Positions 16,229 to 24,692 of a DNA stretch of 64,000 bases are shown here, in pieces. Made by a program: the position numbers and the translations under genes. Source of the DNA: a virus; IMG/VR virus record IMGVR_UViG_3300047548_000777, positions 1 through 64,000 of that record; one strand, written 5' to 3'. The notes under the pieces were generated by a model. The model had not been told where the DNA came from, did not search any database, and saw only the letters and a program-made list of their open reading frames with translations. Within the stretch, counting starts at the first letter, position 1; every line of letters begins with the position of its first letter.

Positions 16229-16236
16229 ATTAAGTA

Positions 16237-16860
16237 TTAACCTCCACCGGTGGTCATACTTCCTTGTGTACGTCCTACGTTTACGCCAACTCCAGAACCA
16301 TCTGCCTTCTGGATAGCGTTATCGTACTTGATACTGGCTGTAATTAGAACCGGTTCATTAGCGTTATATGCTAGATTGTTATAGTTAACGTTTTCTAAAT
16401 AGCAACCGTATAGTTCCCAAGTTTCTAATACAGCAGGAGTGAACTGACCGTTACCGCCATCTAGTATTTCGATACGAGTTACGAACTTGTAGTCAATACC
16501 AGATGCAGCACTAGCTTGCTCATAGAAGTCAAACTGCTTCTGTAACTGCTCACCAAATAGCTTGCTTACAACACCAGTTACTTCGTCTCTTACGTTTAGA
16601 GTAATTGGACTCCAGGTGTGTTTACCTGCTAGATAAACACGACTGTTGTAAACATCGACTGTAATTGGATCGAACGCAACTGTTGGGCGTGTGACGTCCT
16701 GCACCTGCTTAGAGATTTCAGTAACAGGTGTGTTAAAACCGAAGTTTTCTAAAGTAACGCGAAAGCGATACTTTAGCTTCGGCATTAACAAACCTTGTGT
16801 GCTAGCACTTTGATCACTTGCTAACGGGACCGTTAGTTTTGTTAATGTAGAAATTGACAT
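16237..16860 (-). CDS. 19: Tail tube protein gp19
   Basis: The protein has 207 aa; T4 gp19 is 163. It has the tube signature KLKYRFRVTLENFGFN, then ISKQVQDVTRPTVAFDP, YLAGKHTWSPITLNVRD and the C-terminal LETWELYGCYLENVNYNNLAY. It polymerises into the inner tube under the sheath and is present in many copies per virion. AAAGGA lies before the ATG. It follows gp18 by 19 nt and ends at a strong palindromic terminator, so gp18-gp19 form one late unit. Confidence 0.9.
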   Translation of the reverse strand: MSISTLTKLTVPLASDQSASTQGLLMPKLKYRFRVTLENFGFNTPVTEISKQVQDVTRPTVAFDPITVDVYNSRVYLAGKHTWSPITLNVRDEVTGVVSKLFGEQLQKQFDFYEQASAASGIDYKFVTRIEILDGGNGQFTPAVLETWELYGCYLENVNYNNLAYNANEPVLITASIKYDNAIQKADGSGVGVNVGRTQGSMTTGGG

Positions 16861-16879
16861 TTTATTATTCCTTTAATAA

Positions 16880-19800
16880 TTATAGTCCAGAAATCTCGCC
16901 AGTATTCTTTAAGCGTAGAGGAATGTAAATAAATTCCACTGCTTTTACTGGTTCAATTGCGATATCGATCCAGAGCTCGTTACGATCAATTCTGTTTGGG
17001 GTGTTGTTACTTTCGTCACAAACAACCAAGAAGTCGTATAAAGCACGCTGACCTACTAATTCAACTAGTAAACTTTCGCAAGCGCCTTTGATCTCATCAC
17101 GGGTAACTTTATCGTTTGGTTCAAAGATGTAAGGTTTAACTAACTGGCTTAGTTGTCTACGTAAGTAGATTACTAAACGAGCTACGTTAATGCGATCTAG
17201 CGCACTAGCAGTCTTTGCACGAGTCTTCTGTCCATAGTTAACTAATCCAGTTCCAGTGAAGAAAGTAATTGGATTAATCTTAGCTTCGTATAGAGTATCA
17301 CGCTGTCCATTGTTTAGTGCAACGGTCTTGAATTCGCCTTCTTGACCATCAACATATCCCACGCTAGTAGCATTGGTGATTCCGCCACGACGTAATCCTG
17401 CCGGAGCAAACCAAGGATAAGCAACTTGATCGTTTAATGCAATGGTTCTTAGTATCATGTGGCTTGGTGGTACAACTACGTTATTACCGAAGTTGTCACT
17501 AGTAAAGCCCCAAGGATAGAACATAGCCATGTATTCGTCATAGCTTGCTGCTCCAATATCATTGTCCTCTACTGCACCATTCAAGTTCATACCCCATGCA
17601 TTTAAACTTGTTGCATCACTCGTTAGACGAGCAGGTGTATCACCAACTACGAACGCCGTTAGGCCTCGATCAAAGTTTAAGCTAACCAGTTCGCCGATTA
17701 GTTCAGGATATCCTGGACAAGCCATTAGGTTAAACACTCTGGATTCTTCGTCACGAATCTGTTGATTTTGTCCAACTAAACTTTGTAGAGCTTTTACAAC
17801 TACCACACGCTGAGCCTTACGTCCAAAGCTTCCGCTTCCGTCAGCCTGGTTTGCACTGACCGTTACCCAACGATGTGGATAATAATCAGTCATTAGTTCG
17901 TCAGCTACTCGAGCATTTCTAGATAATGTATCAATGTGATTTAATCGGAATTCCTTGACATTAAATCCGCTACGACGTAAATTCCATAGTAGCATGCCAC
18001 GTGGATACAATGCTGGATCTGGTGCATCTGGGTCTACGTAATCTTCTGTTAACAGAGATTCAATAGATCCAGCAACATCGCTGTTTTGTCCAGTTGTGTT
18101 ATAGCGAGCATCTGCAAACAATACGCCGTTGTCGGTGCTTTGATCGGCCTTGTCAACTAACAGCCACTTGGATAGGTCTGCGTCGTACTTGTAGATCATT
18201 GGGAAATTTTCAAGATCATCTGTACTGATCCAGATATCTCCGGTTACTAGCGGAGTAGTATCACGTTGAGTTTCAGGTGCCGTTGCTTGTACGAACGGTC
18301 CTTGGGCATCTGCATCAGGGAATTCATTCCTGTATCCAACCCAATTCGATCCATCATGTACCATTAGATCAACCTCGTCGATGATACTGCTGTACCATAG
18401 GCGACCATTTTCAGTTAAACTAGTTGGAGCATCTGCAGATGCAACGTACACCAAAGGCTCCCATAAGCTTGCTACAAAATCATGCGAGTCGGTATCAGCA
18501 TATAAGTTAATTGTACCAGTCCCTGTAGTAGGATTGAATGGGGATAACCCTAGGTCTGATAATGGACTTCCTACACCGTCACTTAGGTGGATATCACCGC
18601 CTGTATCGTGACTAATAACTACTCGATTCTGACTGTCAATTTCTGCAGTAACATGAGTTAACCCTGCTTGATTAATTGCACCTGCTAATGCTTCTGCATT
18701 AAGAATTGCGCTAGTAGGTGCAGGAATACTAACAGAAACTACTTCGGTGTTTAACGCATCAGAGCCCGCTACAGTTTCAGCGATAACAAATTGATATGCG
18801 CCAGTTGTAGAACTCTGGATGTTTGTCACTGTTACTGTGAAGTTATCAGTCGGAGAGGTACCGCCTATTGCGGTACCTGGGACTGTGATTGTGTCACCAA
18901 TGCTAAACCCAGTTCCTCTATTGTTAATAGATACGGAGACTTCTAATGTAGAAGGTGCAACAACAAATGTTAGTGTTAGCCCTGTTCCGCTGGTATCAGT
19001 GGCGGAAAGTGCACCGGTAGTATAGGTTCCCTCAGTTACGCCGACGACAGAGCCTAACGATAGTGCGCTAACTTGTCCAGTTATCTGTTGATTTCCCGGA
19101 GTGAATGTAGTTTGCGTAATTTTCTCGGTTCTAATTTGGGTAGGACCGACTGCTTTTCTACGGAACACTTTGAAATTTGCTAGAGGAGCCGTGTCTTCAT
19201 TATAATTAAACTTGACATACACGCTTCCTGCTGCTAGGTTGTTGCCACCGCCTGCTTTATCTAAGCTGTATAATGCAGTTTGTGCATTTTGGAACATTGG
19301 TGCATTGACTGCACTGAATGCCTTTGTCGCACTATTGTATCTGCTCAATCTCCAACGGGCACCTAGGTTTGGTTCAGTTGTCTTAATCCATACGCTACCA
19401 GTGACTGCTGGCGTATTTCCGCTGGACTTCCATTGCGGAACTTGTGTGTGCGGTGCAATAGATATCTTTGGTTGATTTGCTGTAATGTTGCTGTAGCTAG
19501 TTTTCCAATCTTCGCTACCGACTTCTACCCAAGACCCGGCGCCATTTCTATACCAAATAGTCATAGGATGACTATCAGTTAAAGCAGGGGTAGCTGGATT
19601 TGTGTCAACTGTGACAATTGCGTAGCTACCAACTTTTCCTACAGATGCTGTTGGACCAGAAGTTGCTGGATCAACCTTGGTTGGATCAGTGATAACTAAA
19701 GGAACTTTATTGACAAACTTTTGTCCTCCCTGTGTCACTGGGCGACCATCCCACTCGAAGATGCCCCACTGAGTGGTTTGTGTGTCTAACCAATATGTTC

Positions 19801-20197
19801 CGTTTCTAGGTTCTGCAGTTGGTTCGTTCGCACTAGCATCTAATTGATTTAAATCTAGATCAGCTCTAACAACAAATGCACGGTTACTTACACCTAAAAA
19901 GCTATAAGCAGCATGTAGTCCATATTCATTTTGTTCACCTGCGTGAATAGGATTTCCATTTACATCAGTTTTGAACACCGGATCACCGAATGTATCAACT
20001 AAGTCTTTCTGGCTGGTAATTAAATATACTTGGCCGGCGTTAGCCTTTAATGTACCTGGAGCAATGCCATCTCCTGCTCCATTTGTTTTGTTTTCAGCAG
20101 AAGCAACAACCAATAAAGGTGTTGTTCCAGGTTCTGCTGGTGTGTAAAACGATTCGTCAATTACTTTGACTTCCACGCCTGGTGAAGTTAATGCCAT
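16880..20197 (-). CDS. 18: Contractile tail sheath protein gp18
   Basis: The protein has 1105 aa, much longer than T4 gp18 (659). The N-terminus (MALTSPGVEVKVIDESFY) and the C-terminal ~370 residues (NFDRGLTAFVVGDTPARL, ARLVIYLRRQLSQLVKPYIF, NELWIDIAIEPVKAVEFIYI) are the conserved sheath domains. The middle (about 130-700) is a large insertion with Thr/Gly-rich beta repeats and short WYRNGAGSWVEVG-like modules, which should protrude on the sheath surface. TTTAGGAG precedes the ATG and a GCTAAATA late promoter lies 37 nt upstream. Confidence 0.93.
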   Translation of the reverse strand: MALTSPGVEVKVIDESFYTPAEPGTTPLLVVASAENKTNGAGDGIAPGTLKANAGQVYLITSQKDLVDTFGDPVFKTDVNGNPIHAGEQNEYGLHAAYSFLGVSNRAFVVRADLDLNQLDASANEPTAEPRNGTYWLDTQTTQWGIFEWDGRPVTQGGQKFVNKVPLVITDPTKVDPATSGPTASVGKVGSYAIVTVDTNPATPALTDSHPMTIWYRNGAGSWVEVGSEDWKTSYSNITANQPKISIAPHTQVPQWKSSGNTPAVTGSVWIKTTEPNLGARWRLSRYNSATKAFSAVNAPMFQNAQTALYSLDKAGGGNNLAAGSVYVKFNYNEDTAPLANFKVFRRKAVGPTQIRTEKITQTTFTPGNQQITGQVSALSLGSVVGVTEGTYTTGALSATDTSGTGLTLTFVVAPSTLEVSVSINNRGTGFSIGDTITVPGTAIGGTSPTDNFTVTVTNIQSSTTGAYQFVIAETVAGSDALNTEVVSVSIPAPTSAILNAEALAGAINQAGLTHVTAEIDSQNRVVISHDTGGDIHLSDGVGSPLSDLGLSPFNPTTGTGTINLYADTDSHDFVASLWEPLVYVASADAPTSLTENGRLWYSSIIDEVDLMVHDGSNWVGYRNEFPDADAQGPFVQATAPETQRDTTPLVTGDIWISTDDLENFPMIYKYDADLSKWLLVDKADQSTDNGVLFADARYNTTGQNSDVAGSIESLLTEDYVDPDAPDPALYPRGMLLWNLRRSGFNVKEFRLNHIDTLSRNARVADELMTDYYPHRWVTVSANQADGSGSFGRKAQRVVVVKALQSLVGQNQQIRDEESRVFNLMACPGYPELIGELVSLNFDRGLTAFVVGDTPARLTSDATSLNAWGMNLNGAVEDNDIGAASYDEYMAMFYPWGFTSDNFGNNVVVPPSHMILRTIALNDQVAYPWFAPAGLRRGGITNATSVGYVDGQEGEFKTVALNNGQRDTLYEAKINPITFFTGTGLVNYGQKTRAKTASALDRINVARLVIYLRRQLSQLVKPYIFEPNDKVTRDEIKGACESLLVELVGQRALYDFLVVCDESNNTPNRIDRNELWIDIAIEPVKAVEFIYIPLRLKNTGEISGL

Positions 20198-20233
20198 ATT
20201 AGTTTACTCCTAAAGGTTCTATGTCTTCACTTA

Positions 20234-20241
20234 TATTTAGC
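20234..20241 (-). promoter_or_regulatory. T4-type late promoter of gp18
   Basis: GCTAAATA on the minus strand. Predicted +1 near 20228 gives a 31-nt leader containing TTTAGGAG. Confidence 0.65.
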
Positions 20242-20297
20242 CCGTTTTGTAAAAAAAGTCCTTTTATAACTACAAAAAAGGGGAACAAAAGGGATAA

Positions 20298-20305
20298 TAT
20301 AAATA
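20298..20305 (+). promoter_or_regulatory. T4-type late promoter (leaderless) of HNH gene
   Basis: TATAAATA on the plus strand, spacer GCTAT, then ATG at 20311. No Shine-Dalgarno sequence is present. Confidence 0.7.
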
Positions 20306-20310
20306 GCTAT

Positions 20311-20649
20311 ATGTCCAGACCTTTGTGTATTTGTGGTTTTAGACCAGCTGCAATTAACTATATTAAAGAAGGAAAAACACACTATCGACGAAAATGCGAA
20401 GTGTGTCTTTCTGGTGGTATCGCAAAGGGAATACCTAAGTGGTATCAAGACGGTTATCGAATAAAATCCAAATGTGACAAATGCGGATTTTCATCTAAAC
20501 ATATCGAACAATTTAATGTATTTCATGTGGATGGTGATATGAATAACACCAGAATTGTAAATCTAAAAACAGTATGTGCTAACTGTCAAAGAGTTCTTGC
20601 TAAAGAAGGCATTACCTGGCGGGCTGGTGGGATTCAACCAGACCTTTAA
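20311..20649 (+). CDS. HNH-type endonuclease, 112 aa
   Basis: Two zinc knuckles are visible: C6/C8 with C29/C32, and C55/C58 with C89/C92. The HNH-like core is FHVDGDMNN (H72, N79) followed by NLKTVCANCQR. This short HNH type is common in tailed phages, where it may be a free-standing homing endonuclease. The start at 20311 is chosen because the late promoter ends 5 nt upstream; the longer ORF would start before the promoter. It is a plus-strand insertion between gp18 and gp1, and its 3' end overlaps the gp1 kinase gene tail-to-tail by 38 bp. Confidence 0.78.
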   Translation: MSRPLCICGFRPAAINYIKEGKTHYRRKCEVCLSGGIAKGIPKWYQDGYRIKSKCDKCGFSSKHIEQFNVFHVDGDMNNTRIVNLKTVCANCQRVLAKEGITWRAGGIQPDL

Positions 20650-21262
20650 CGCTATCAAACAGATCTAGCATGGATCCATTGTTTAAAATCACACAATCTA
20701 TACTGGCGCCAACCCAGCTACTTTCGCTCGTATGTACACCGGTCGCATCTAAATAAATTTTTGATTCATTCCACTGTGGATTACCAGTTGGGCCTTTGTT
20801 TACTACTTCAGCATGCTGGACCCAATAAGGATCTTCTCCGCGTTTAATGCGTACCACTAGACCTCCTGCATTTTTAATGGCGGCAATTTCGTTAGGAAAC
20901 CTAACATCGCTGATAACAATATTAGTATCAGTATTTCTGACCCTATTTTCTAGACTAGCGATCCAGATATCATCATGAAATCCGATTCTACAAACCTCTG
21001 TGCCCCATTGCTGTAAAACCCAACGTGGGGTTAGATTAGGTATATTCAATCGGTTAGACCACCAGGTGTCTACTTGTTCTCGCCATTCTCGAGCTTCTTT
21101 AGTTCGGCCTTCTATCATTTCTCTATCCCATCCAAACACTGCAGCCACAGCATCTTTAAGTGTATTAGCGAAACTATCTCTCTTAAATCCGCAATGCTGC
21201 ACTAAGTAATCTGCAGCAGTATCTTTCCCACTACCTATTAATCCCACTAGACCTATTAGCAT
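20612..21262 (-). CDS. 1: Deoxynucleoside monophosphate kinase gp1
   Basis: The kinase has 216 aa; T4 gp1 is 241. The N-terminus MLIGLVGLIGSGKDTAAD holds the P-loop. RWVLQQWGTEVCR and IVISDVRFPNEIAAIKNAGG match the substrate and lid segments of phage dNMP kinases. It phosphorylates dNMPs to dNDPs for phage DNA synthesis. The start at ATG 21262 is chosen over an in-frame TTG because GGAG lies 7 nt before it. A near-consensus host-type promoter is immediately upstream, consistent with early expression. Confidence 0.9.
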   Translation of the reverse strand: MLIGLVGLIGSGKDTAADYLVQHCGFKRDSFANTLKDAVAAVFGWDREMIEGRTKEAREWREQVDTWWSNRLNIPNLTPRWVLQQWGTEVCRIGFHDDIWIASLENRVRNTDTNIVISDVRFPNEIAAIKNAGGLVVRIKRGEDPYWVQHAEVVNKGPTGNPQWNESKIYLDATGVHTSESSWVGASIDCVILNNGSMLDLFDSVKGLVESHQPAR

Positions 21263-21282
21263 AATAATCTCCAAACTATTAT

Positions 21283-21311
21283 AGTATAATAGATTTTTAG
21301 AGAGTTGTCAA
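21283..21311 (-). promoter_or_regulatory. Host-type (sigma70) early promoter of gp1
   Basis: TTGACA (21306-21311), 17-bp spacer, TATACT (21283-21288), read on the minus strand, just upstream of GGAG-ATG of the kinase gene. Confidence 0.75.
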
Positions 21312-21315
21312 AGAA

Positions 21316-21696
21316 TTATACACCGTATTTGTTCTTTTTCTTTTTAGGCGTTGGACTAGATTTGTTAACAGAATCAAGTTCTAGACTACGCATGTCACCT
21401 TTATTTAAATCAGTGTAACTTGCACCTGCCGCTTTATATGCCAATTTAAGCATATCCTGTTCTTCTTTAGTATAAGGATGTGCAGACTTTTCCTTGCCAA
21501 TCCAAGATTCTTTATCTATATTTGGTGGGGTTTTTCCATCTGTGCCGGCCACGGCCATGCCCATACGGTAAGCAACATAATCACTGTTTGCACGAACCGC
21601 ATCATGATAGGTGTTTGCGCCTGGCATGGATTGCTGCTGCCGTTTTGTTAATTTTGCTCGGTTTTTACCCTCAGAAATTATTTCATTTATTTTCAT
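21316..21696 (-). CDS. Hypothetical protein, 126 aa
   Basis: The start at ATG 21694-21696 (MKINEIISEG) is chosen because the MKxxEII opening is typical of proteins in these clusters. The longer ORF would overlap the upstream gene by more than 50 nt. The middle (MPGANTYHDAVRANSDYVAY then RMGMAVAGTDG) resembles uncharacterised marine phage proteins. The C-terminus is Lys-rich (SPTPKKKKNKYGV). It follows the amidoligase-like gene directly and may work with it, but there is no functional evidence. Confidence 0.6.
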   Translation of the reverse strand: MKINEIISEGKNRAKLTKRQQQSMPGANTYHDAVRANSDYVAYRMGMAVAGTDGKTPPNIDKESWIGKEKSAHPYTKEEQDMLKLAYKAAGASYTDLNKGDMRSLELDSVNKSSPTPKKKKNKYGV

Positions 21697-21697
21697 A

Positions 21698-23851
21698 TTA
21701 TGTGTTTTGAATAGTTCTAACACCGTATAAGTGTGCGCTGTTTCCATCATGGAGTGTCATAAGATGTCCTAGTGCATTAAGTTTCGCAATTCCAGGACTT
21801 GTTGCAGATAAGCGGTGTACCGAACTTCCGTCTGATCGTCTATAGAGTTCCCACGGTCCCGGACCTTCTGGAGCTAATGGGTCCGATAAGTTTTGAGATC
21901 CGGTTGGCTGCGCTAATTGTTGTTCGATATCTGATAAGTCGTCGCTTTCAATAGTTCTGACACCGTAATGTGCTAAGAGTTGGCCCCTGATCCCTAATTC
22001 TGCCATATGGCGAATTGCCTCTTGGTGCGCCAACGTCCGAGTTCTACCTCTTAGGTCTTCGATGCTTCTTCCGTTGTTCCTTCTATAAATTTCCCACGGA
22101 CCAGGCCCGTGTGGCATTAAAACTAGTACCGGATCTACGGTGTTGTCTTTAGGCACCGCGGTAGCGTCTTTAAGTAATACAATTTTCCATTTTTTAATTA
22201 TTGGGTCGTCGGGTGAGACTCCCCATTCTTCTGCAGCAGCCAGTAACGCATGGCGTTCATCGGGCGCGGCGACTTGAATCTGATCAGTTGAACTTCTACC
22301 AACCATCCAGGTAAACATTCCACCTTGTCTCGATGCTTTTCTCAATTTTAACCGCTGCTTAAGCTCTTGTTGTGCATTCCTTGGTTGTGGTAGAACGCTG
22401 TGTTTAGCAAATAACTTAACAACATCTTCACCTAGCTTAGGACTTAGTAGGGCATATAGCTTTTTAAGGTATTCAGCTTTATTTTTTTCTGGATCCATGG
22501 CAGCATCAAATGCAACTATGAATTTCATTAGTGTAGGTTTAAGTAAATCAAATTTTTCATTTAGCCAGTCATTACCGGGACTTCGAAACTCTATCCACTC
22601 TTTTCCAGAAGTTTCACTTTTCTTAGTATTGATACTTGTATATTTCTCCGTTTTTCCAGAATGTATAGAGTGGCTAGCCAGTAAATTTAGTCCCTTGTGT
22701 AAATATTCAAATGCATATGATGCGGACCTAGGTTCGTCCTTTATTGCTGTTCGAATTCGTCTCATAGCTGGGACCGTATAAATATTTAGAAGTCGTTCGA
22801 AATCTGTTAATATTTTCTCGTCACCAAGTAATAACGCTATTTTTACATAATCTAAATTATCAACACTATACCCTGGAATACTAATATTCATGTGTAACCC
22901 GGTAGAGTCGTTAGTATAGATTCCCTTTTTATCGGCCCATTTTTTAATTGTATCAAGATCTTTTAATATTTCATCTAAGGGCATTGCGGGACTAACAAAT
23001 TCTAATCCCATGGCATCACGTCTGCGTGGCTCTAAACTGCCATCTGGTTCTATGCAATAGTGGTTACCACGCGGGCATGACTTGTATCGAGGCCCCCAGT
23101 TCACTGTTCTTCCGATAACTTTCTGAAAGTCTGCAGCAGTAGCTTTGATAAAAGCGTTAGGATCCTTTGATACATCATCGGCAAGTGGCCAGGCCAGGTC
23201 ATAATCATTAGTGATGTTTCTTAAAAAGCGTTCAAGATTTTGATTCCGATAAATCCATTCATATTCAGTCAGTTCTTCGAACTCGTCTGATCGATCTTCT
23301 AGGAATTGTTCTCTTGCTTGCCGATATGCTGTACTGTTTTTGTCATGCCAAAGATCGAATACCTCTTCGTCTAACAACTCTTCGACTAATATGGAAATTA
23401 AATCATAGTACTCGGGATCATCAGTCGGAACATCTCTTAAATAGGCTTCTTCTCTGGCTTTTTCCATAGCATCTTCTTCGTCGAACCACTCTGATCTGTA
23501 GAAATTTTTGAAGTATTGACGTCCACCTTCTCGACGCCAGATGCGTTCGGTCTGTTCTTCACGCCATTTTTCAAAATCAGTCTCTAGACCGCGACCAAGC
23601 CACTCCAATTCGTTTAGACCGTTTGATTGCCCAATGGAGAAAAACTCCACCACATCAGCAATCGTAGTAATGTTATCTGGGATTTCTGTAGGCCTATCAT
23701 CAACCTCCTCAGCCGTTCCTGTTGGAACCAACATTTCAAACTCCATGCCCACTAGTACTCCTGGCAACGATTCTGCCATTTTATAAAGTTTCCTAGTCAT
23801 GTTAATTTCATTTAACACGGATTCTATAATTTTAAAATCTTTAAATCTCAT
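21698..23851 (-). CDS. Putative amidoligase (glutamine synthetase/GCS superfamily) with C-terminal repeats
   Basis: The protein has 717 aa. Amidoligase signatures appear in order: GMEFE (35-39), EPDGSLEP with D270/S272, GLEFVSP (282-288), LHMNIS (H320, N322) and EWIEFRSPG (E421, R423). Between the first two lies a Glu/Asp-rich helical insertion. Residues about 585-717 contain two copies of a ~55-aa module, GPGPWEIYRR...HYGVRTI and GPGPWELYRR...LYGVRTI. Family members are ATP-grasp-like enzymes predicted to ligate amino groups to carboxylates of peptides or cell-wall components. The gene lies between gp13 and gp1. The substrate is unknown; it could modify a phage or host protein. Confidence 0.72.
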   Translation of the reverse strand: MRFKDFKIIESVLNEINMTRKLYKMAESLPGVLVGMEFEMLVPTGTAEEVDDRPTEIPDNITTIADVVEFFSIGQSNGLNELEWLGRGLETDFEKWREEQTERIWRREGGRQYFKNFYRSEWFDEEDAMEKAREEAYLRDVPTDDPEYYDLISILVEELLDEEVFDLWHDKNSTAYRQAREQFLEDRSDEFEELTEYEWIYRNQNLERFLRNITNDYDLAWPLADDVSKDPNAFIKATAADFQKVIGRTVNWGPRYKSCPRGNHYCIEPDGSLEPRRRDAMGLEFVSPAMPLDEILKDLDTIKKWADKKGIYTNDSTGLHMNISIPGYSVDNLDYVKIALLLGDEKILTDFERLLNIYTVPAMRRIRTAIKDEPRSASYAFEYLHKGLNLLASHSIHSGKTEKYTSINTKKSETSGKEWIEFRSPGNDWLNEKFDLLKPTLMKFIVAFDAAMDPEKNKAEYLKKLYALLSPKLGEDVVKLFAKHSVLPQPRNAQQELKQRLKLRKASRQGGMFTWMVGRSSTDQIQVAAPDERHALLAAAEEWGVSPDDPIIKKWKIVLLKDATAVPKDNTVDPVLVLMPHGPGPWEIYRRNNGRSIEDLRGRTRTLAHQEAIRHMAELGIRGQLLAHYGVRTIESDDLSDIEQQLAQPTGSQNLSDPLAPEGPGPWELYRRSDGSSVHRLSATSPGIAKLNALGHLMTLHDGNSAHLYGVRTIQNT

Positions 23852-23856
23852 TCAAA

Positions 23857-24621
23857 TTATCCGATAATGAAGGTATACCCAGTTCCGCCGGCTACTAATG
23901 TTTCTAACTCTTTTTCTAGTTTTTCTATTTCTGCTGTGGCTTCCGATTTTAATGCCGCCCCATTTAAAGAGGTACCGCCTTGCGGACCTGCAATTTGAGC
24001 AAACTTTTCACGAGCCTGAGCTAGTATTAGCTTGCAGTTCGATAAGGTGTAATCATATAACCACTGCTGTGCGTATATGTCACTAAGTAATACATAGTCT
24101 GGTTTATAGTTATAACAGCGAAGCATTATATTTTCGCCTTCTACAAACGGTCGTTGTAAAATTCTTAAGGTATGACTATGAGGGATCCATTGAAACTCAA
24201 TATAACTACCAAAAAATCTACCCACCATTTCTTGATATTGAGCAAATAGTTCATAAGTAGCTAGTCCACCTAACATTGTACTGTTAAGTAAGTACGTGTT
24301 TGTATATGCAAGGTTAAATGGTTCAAAATTTGTACCAGTTCCGCCACCAGTTCTGGATCCAAGTGTACGTCTAAACACACTTCTAACTTCAATTATCTCG
24401 TCAGGTAATCTATAGTCGTTGGTGTCTTTGCCCAATTCTAAAAACATATAACTTTCTTCTACCGAGTTTGGGCTTCTCTGGCGGAATTTAGTTAATGCCT
24501 TTCTTAGAGCAACTTCGTAATGAGCAGGATCTAGCTCAACGTCTATCATACCGTCACCTAGCATTAGGCGAACGTAATCGAATACTTTTTGTCTTTCGGC
24601 TTGCGGATTTATATCTGGCAT
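23857..24621 (-). CDS. 13: Neck protein gp13
   Basis: The protein has 254 aa; T4 gp13 is about 309. The N-terminal pattern VFDYVRLMLGDGMIDVELDP then LRKALTKFRQRS, followed by EESYMFLELGKDTNDYRLP and IIEVRSVFRRTLG, is the conserved neck-protein region of T4-like phages. It sits at the head-tail interface and works with gp14 after DNA packaging. CAGGAG lies before the ATG, and a GATAAATA late promoter a few bases upstream is paired back-to-back with the promoter of the divergent gp14-gp15 unit. Confidence 0.8.
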   Translation of the reverse strand: MPDINPQAERQKVFDYVRLMLGDGMIDVELDPAHYEVALRKALTKFRQRSPNSVEESYMFLELGKDTNDYRLPDEIIEVRSVFRRTLGSRTGGGTGTNFEPFNLAYTNTYLLNSTMLGGLATYELFAQYQEMVGRFFGSYIEFQWIPHSHTLRILQRPFVEGENIMLRCYNYKPDYVLLSDIYAQQWLYDYTLSNCKLILAQAREKFAQIAGPQGGTSLNGAALKSEATAEIEKLEKELETLVAGGTGYTFIIG

Positions 24622-24636
24622 TTGAATCTCCTGATG

Positions 24637-24654
24637 TATTTATCCTGATAAATA
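24637..24654. promoter_or_regulatory. Back-to-back divergent late promoters
   Basis: Minus-strand GATAAATA (24637-24644) and plus-strand GATAAATA (24647-24654) form an 18-bp inverted repeat with a 2-bp centre. The left one drives gp13 with a leader of about 11 nt; the right one drives gp14-gp15-Nudix. Confidence 0.8.
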
Positions 24655-24692
24655 TTGTATCGTGTTCAATAGTACCGCAAGGGAGAATTAAA

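Noticed and set aside
24495-24692. Longer N-terminus of the gp14-like gene starting at 24495
   Set aside because: It would begin upstream of the late promoter and run antisense through the gp13 start region; the residues there look random.
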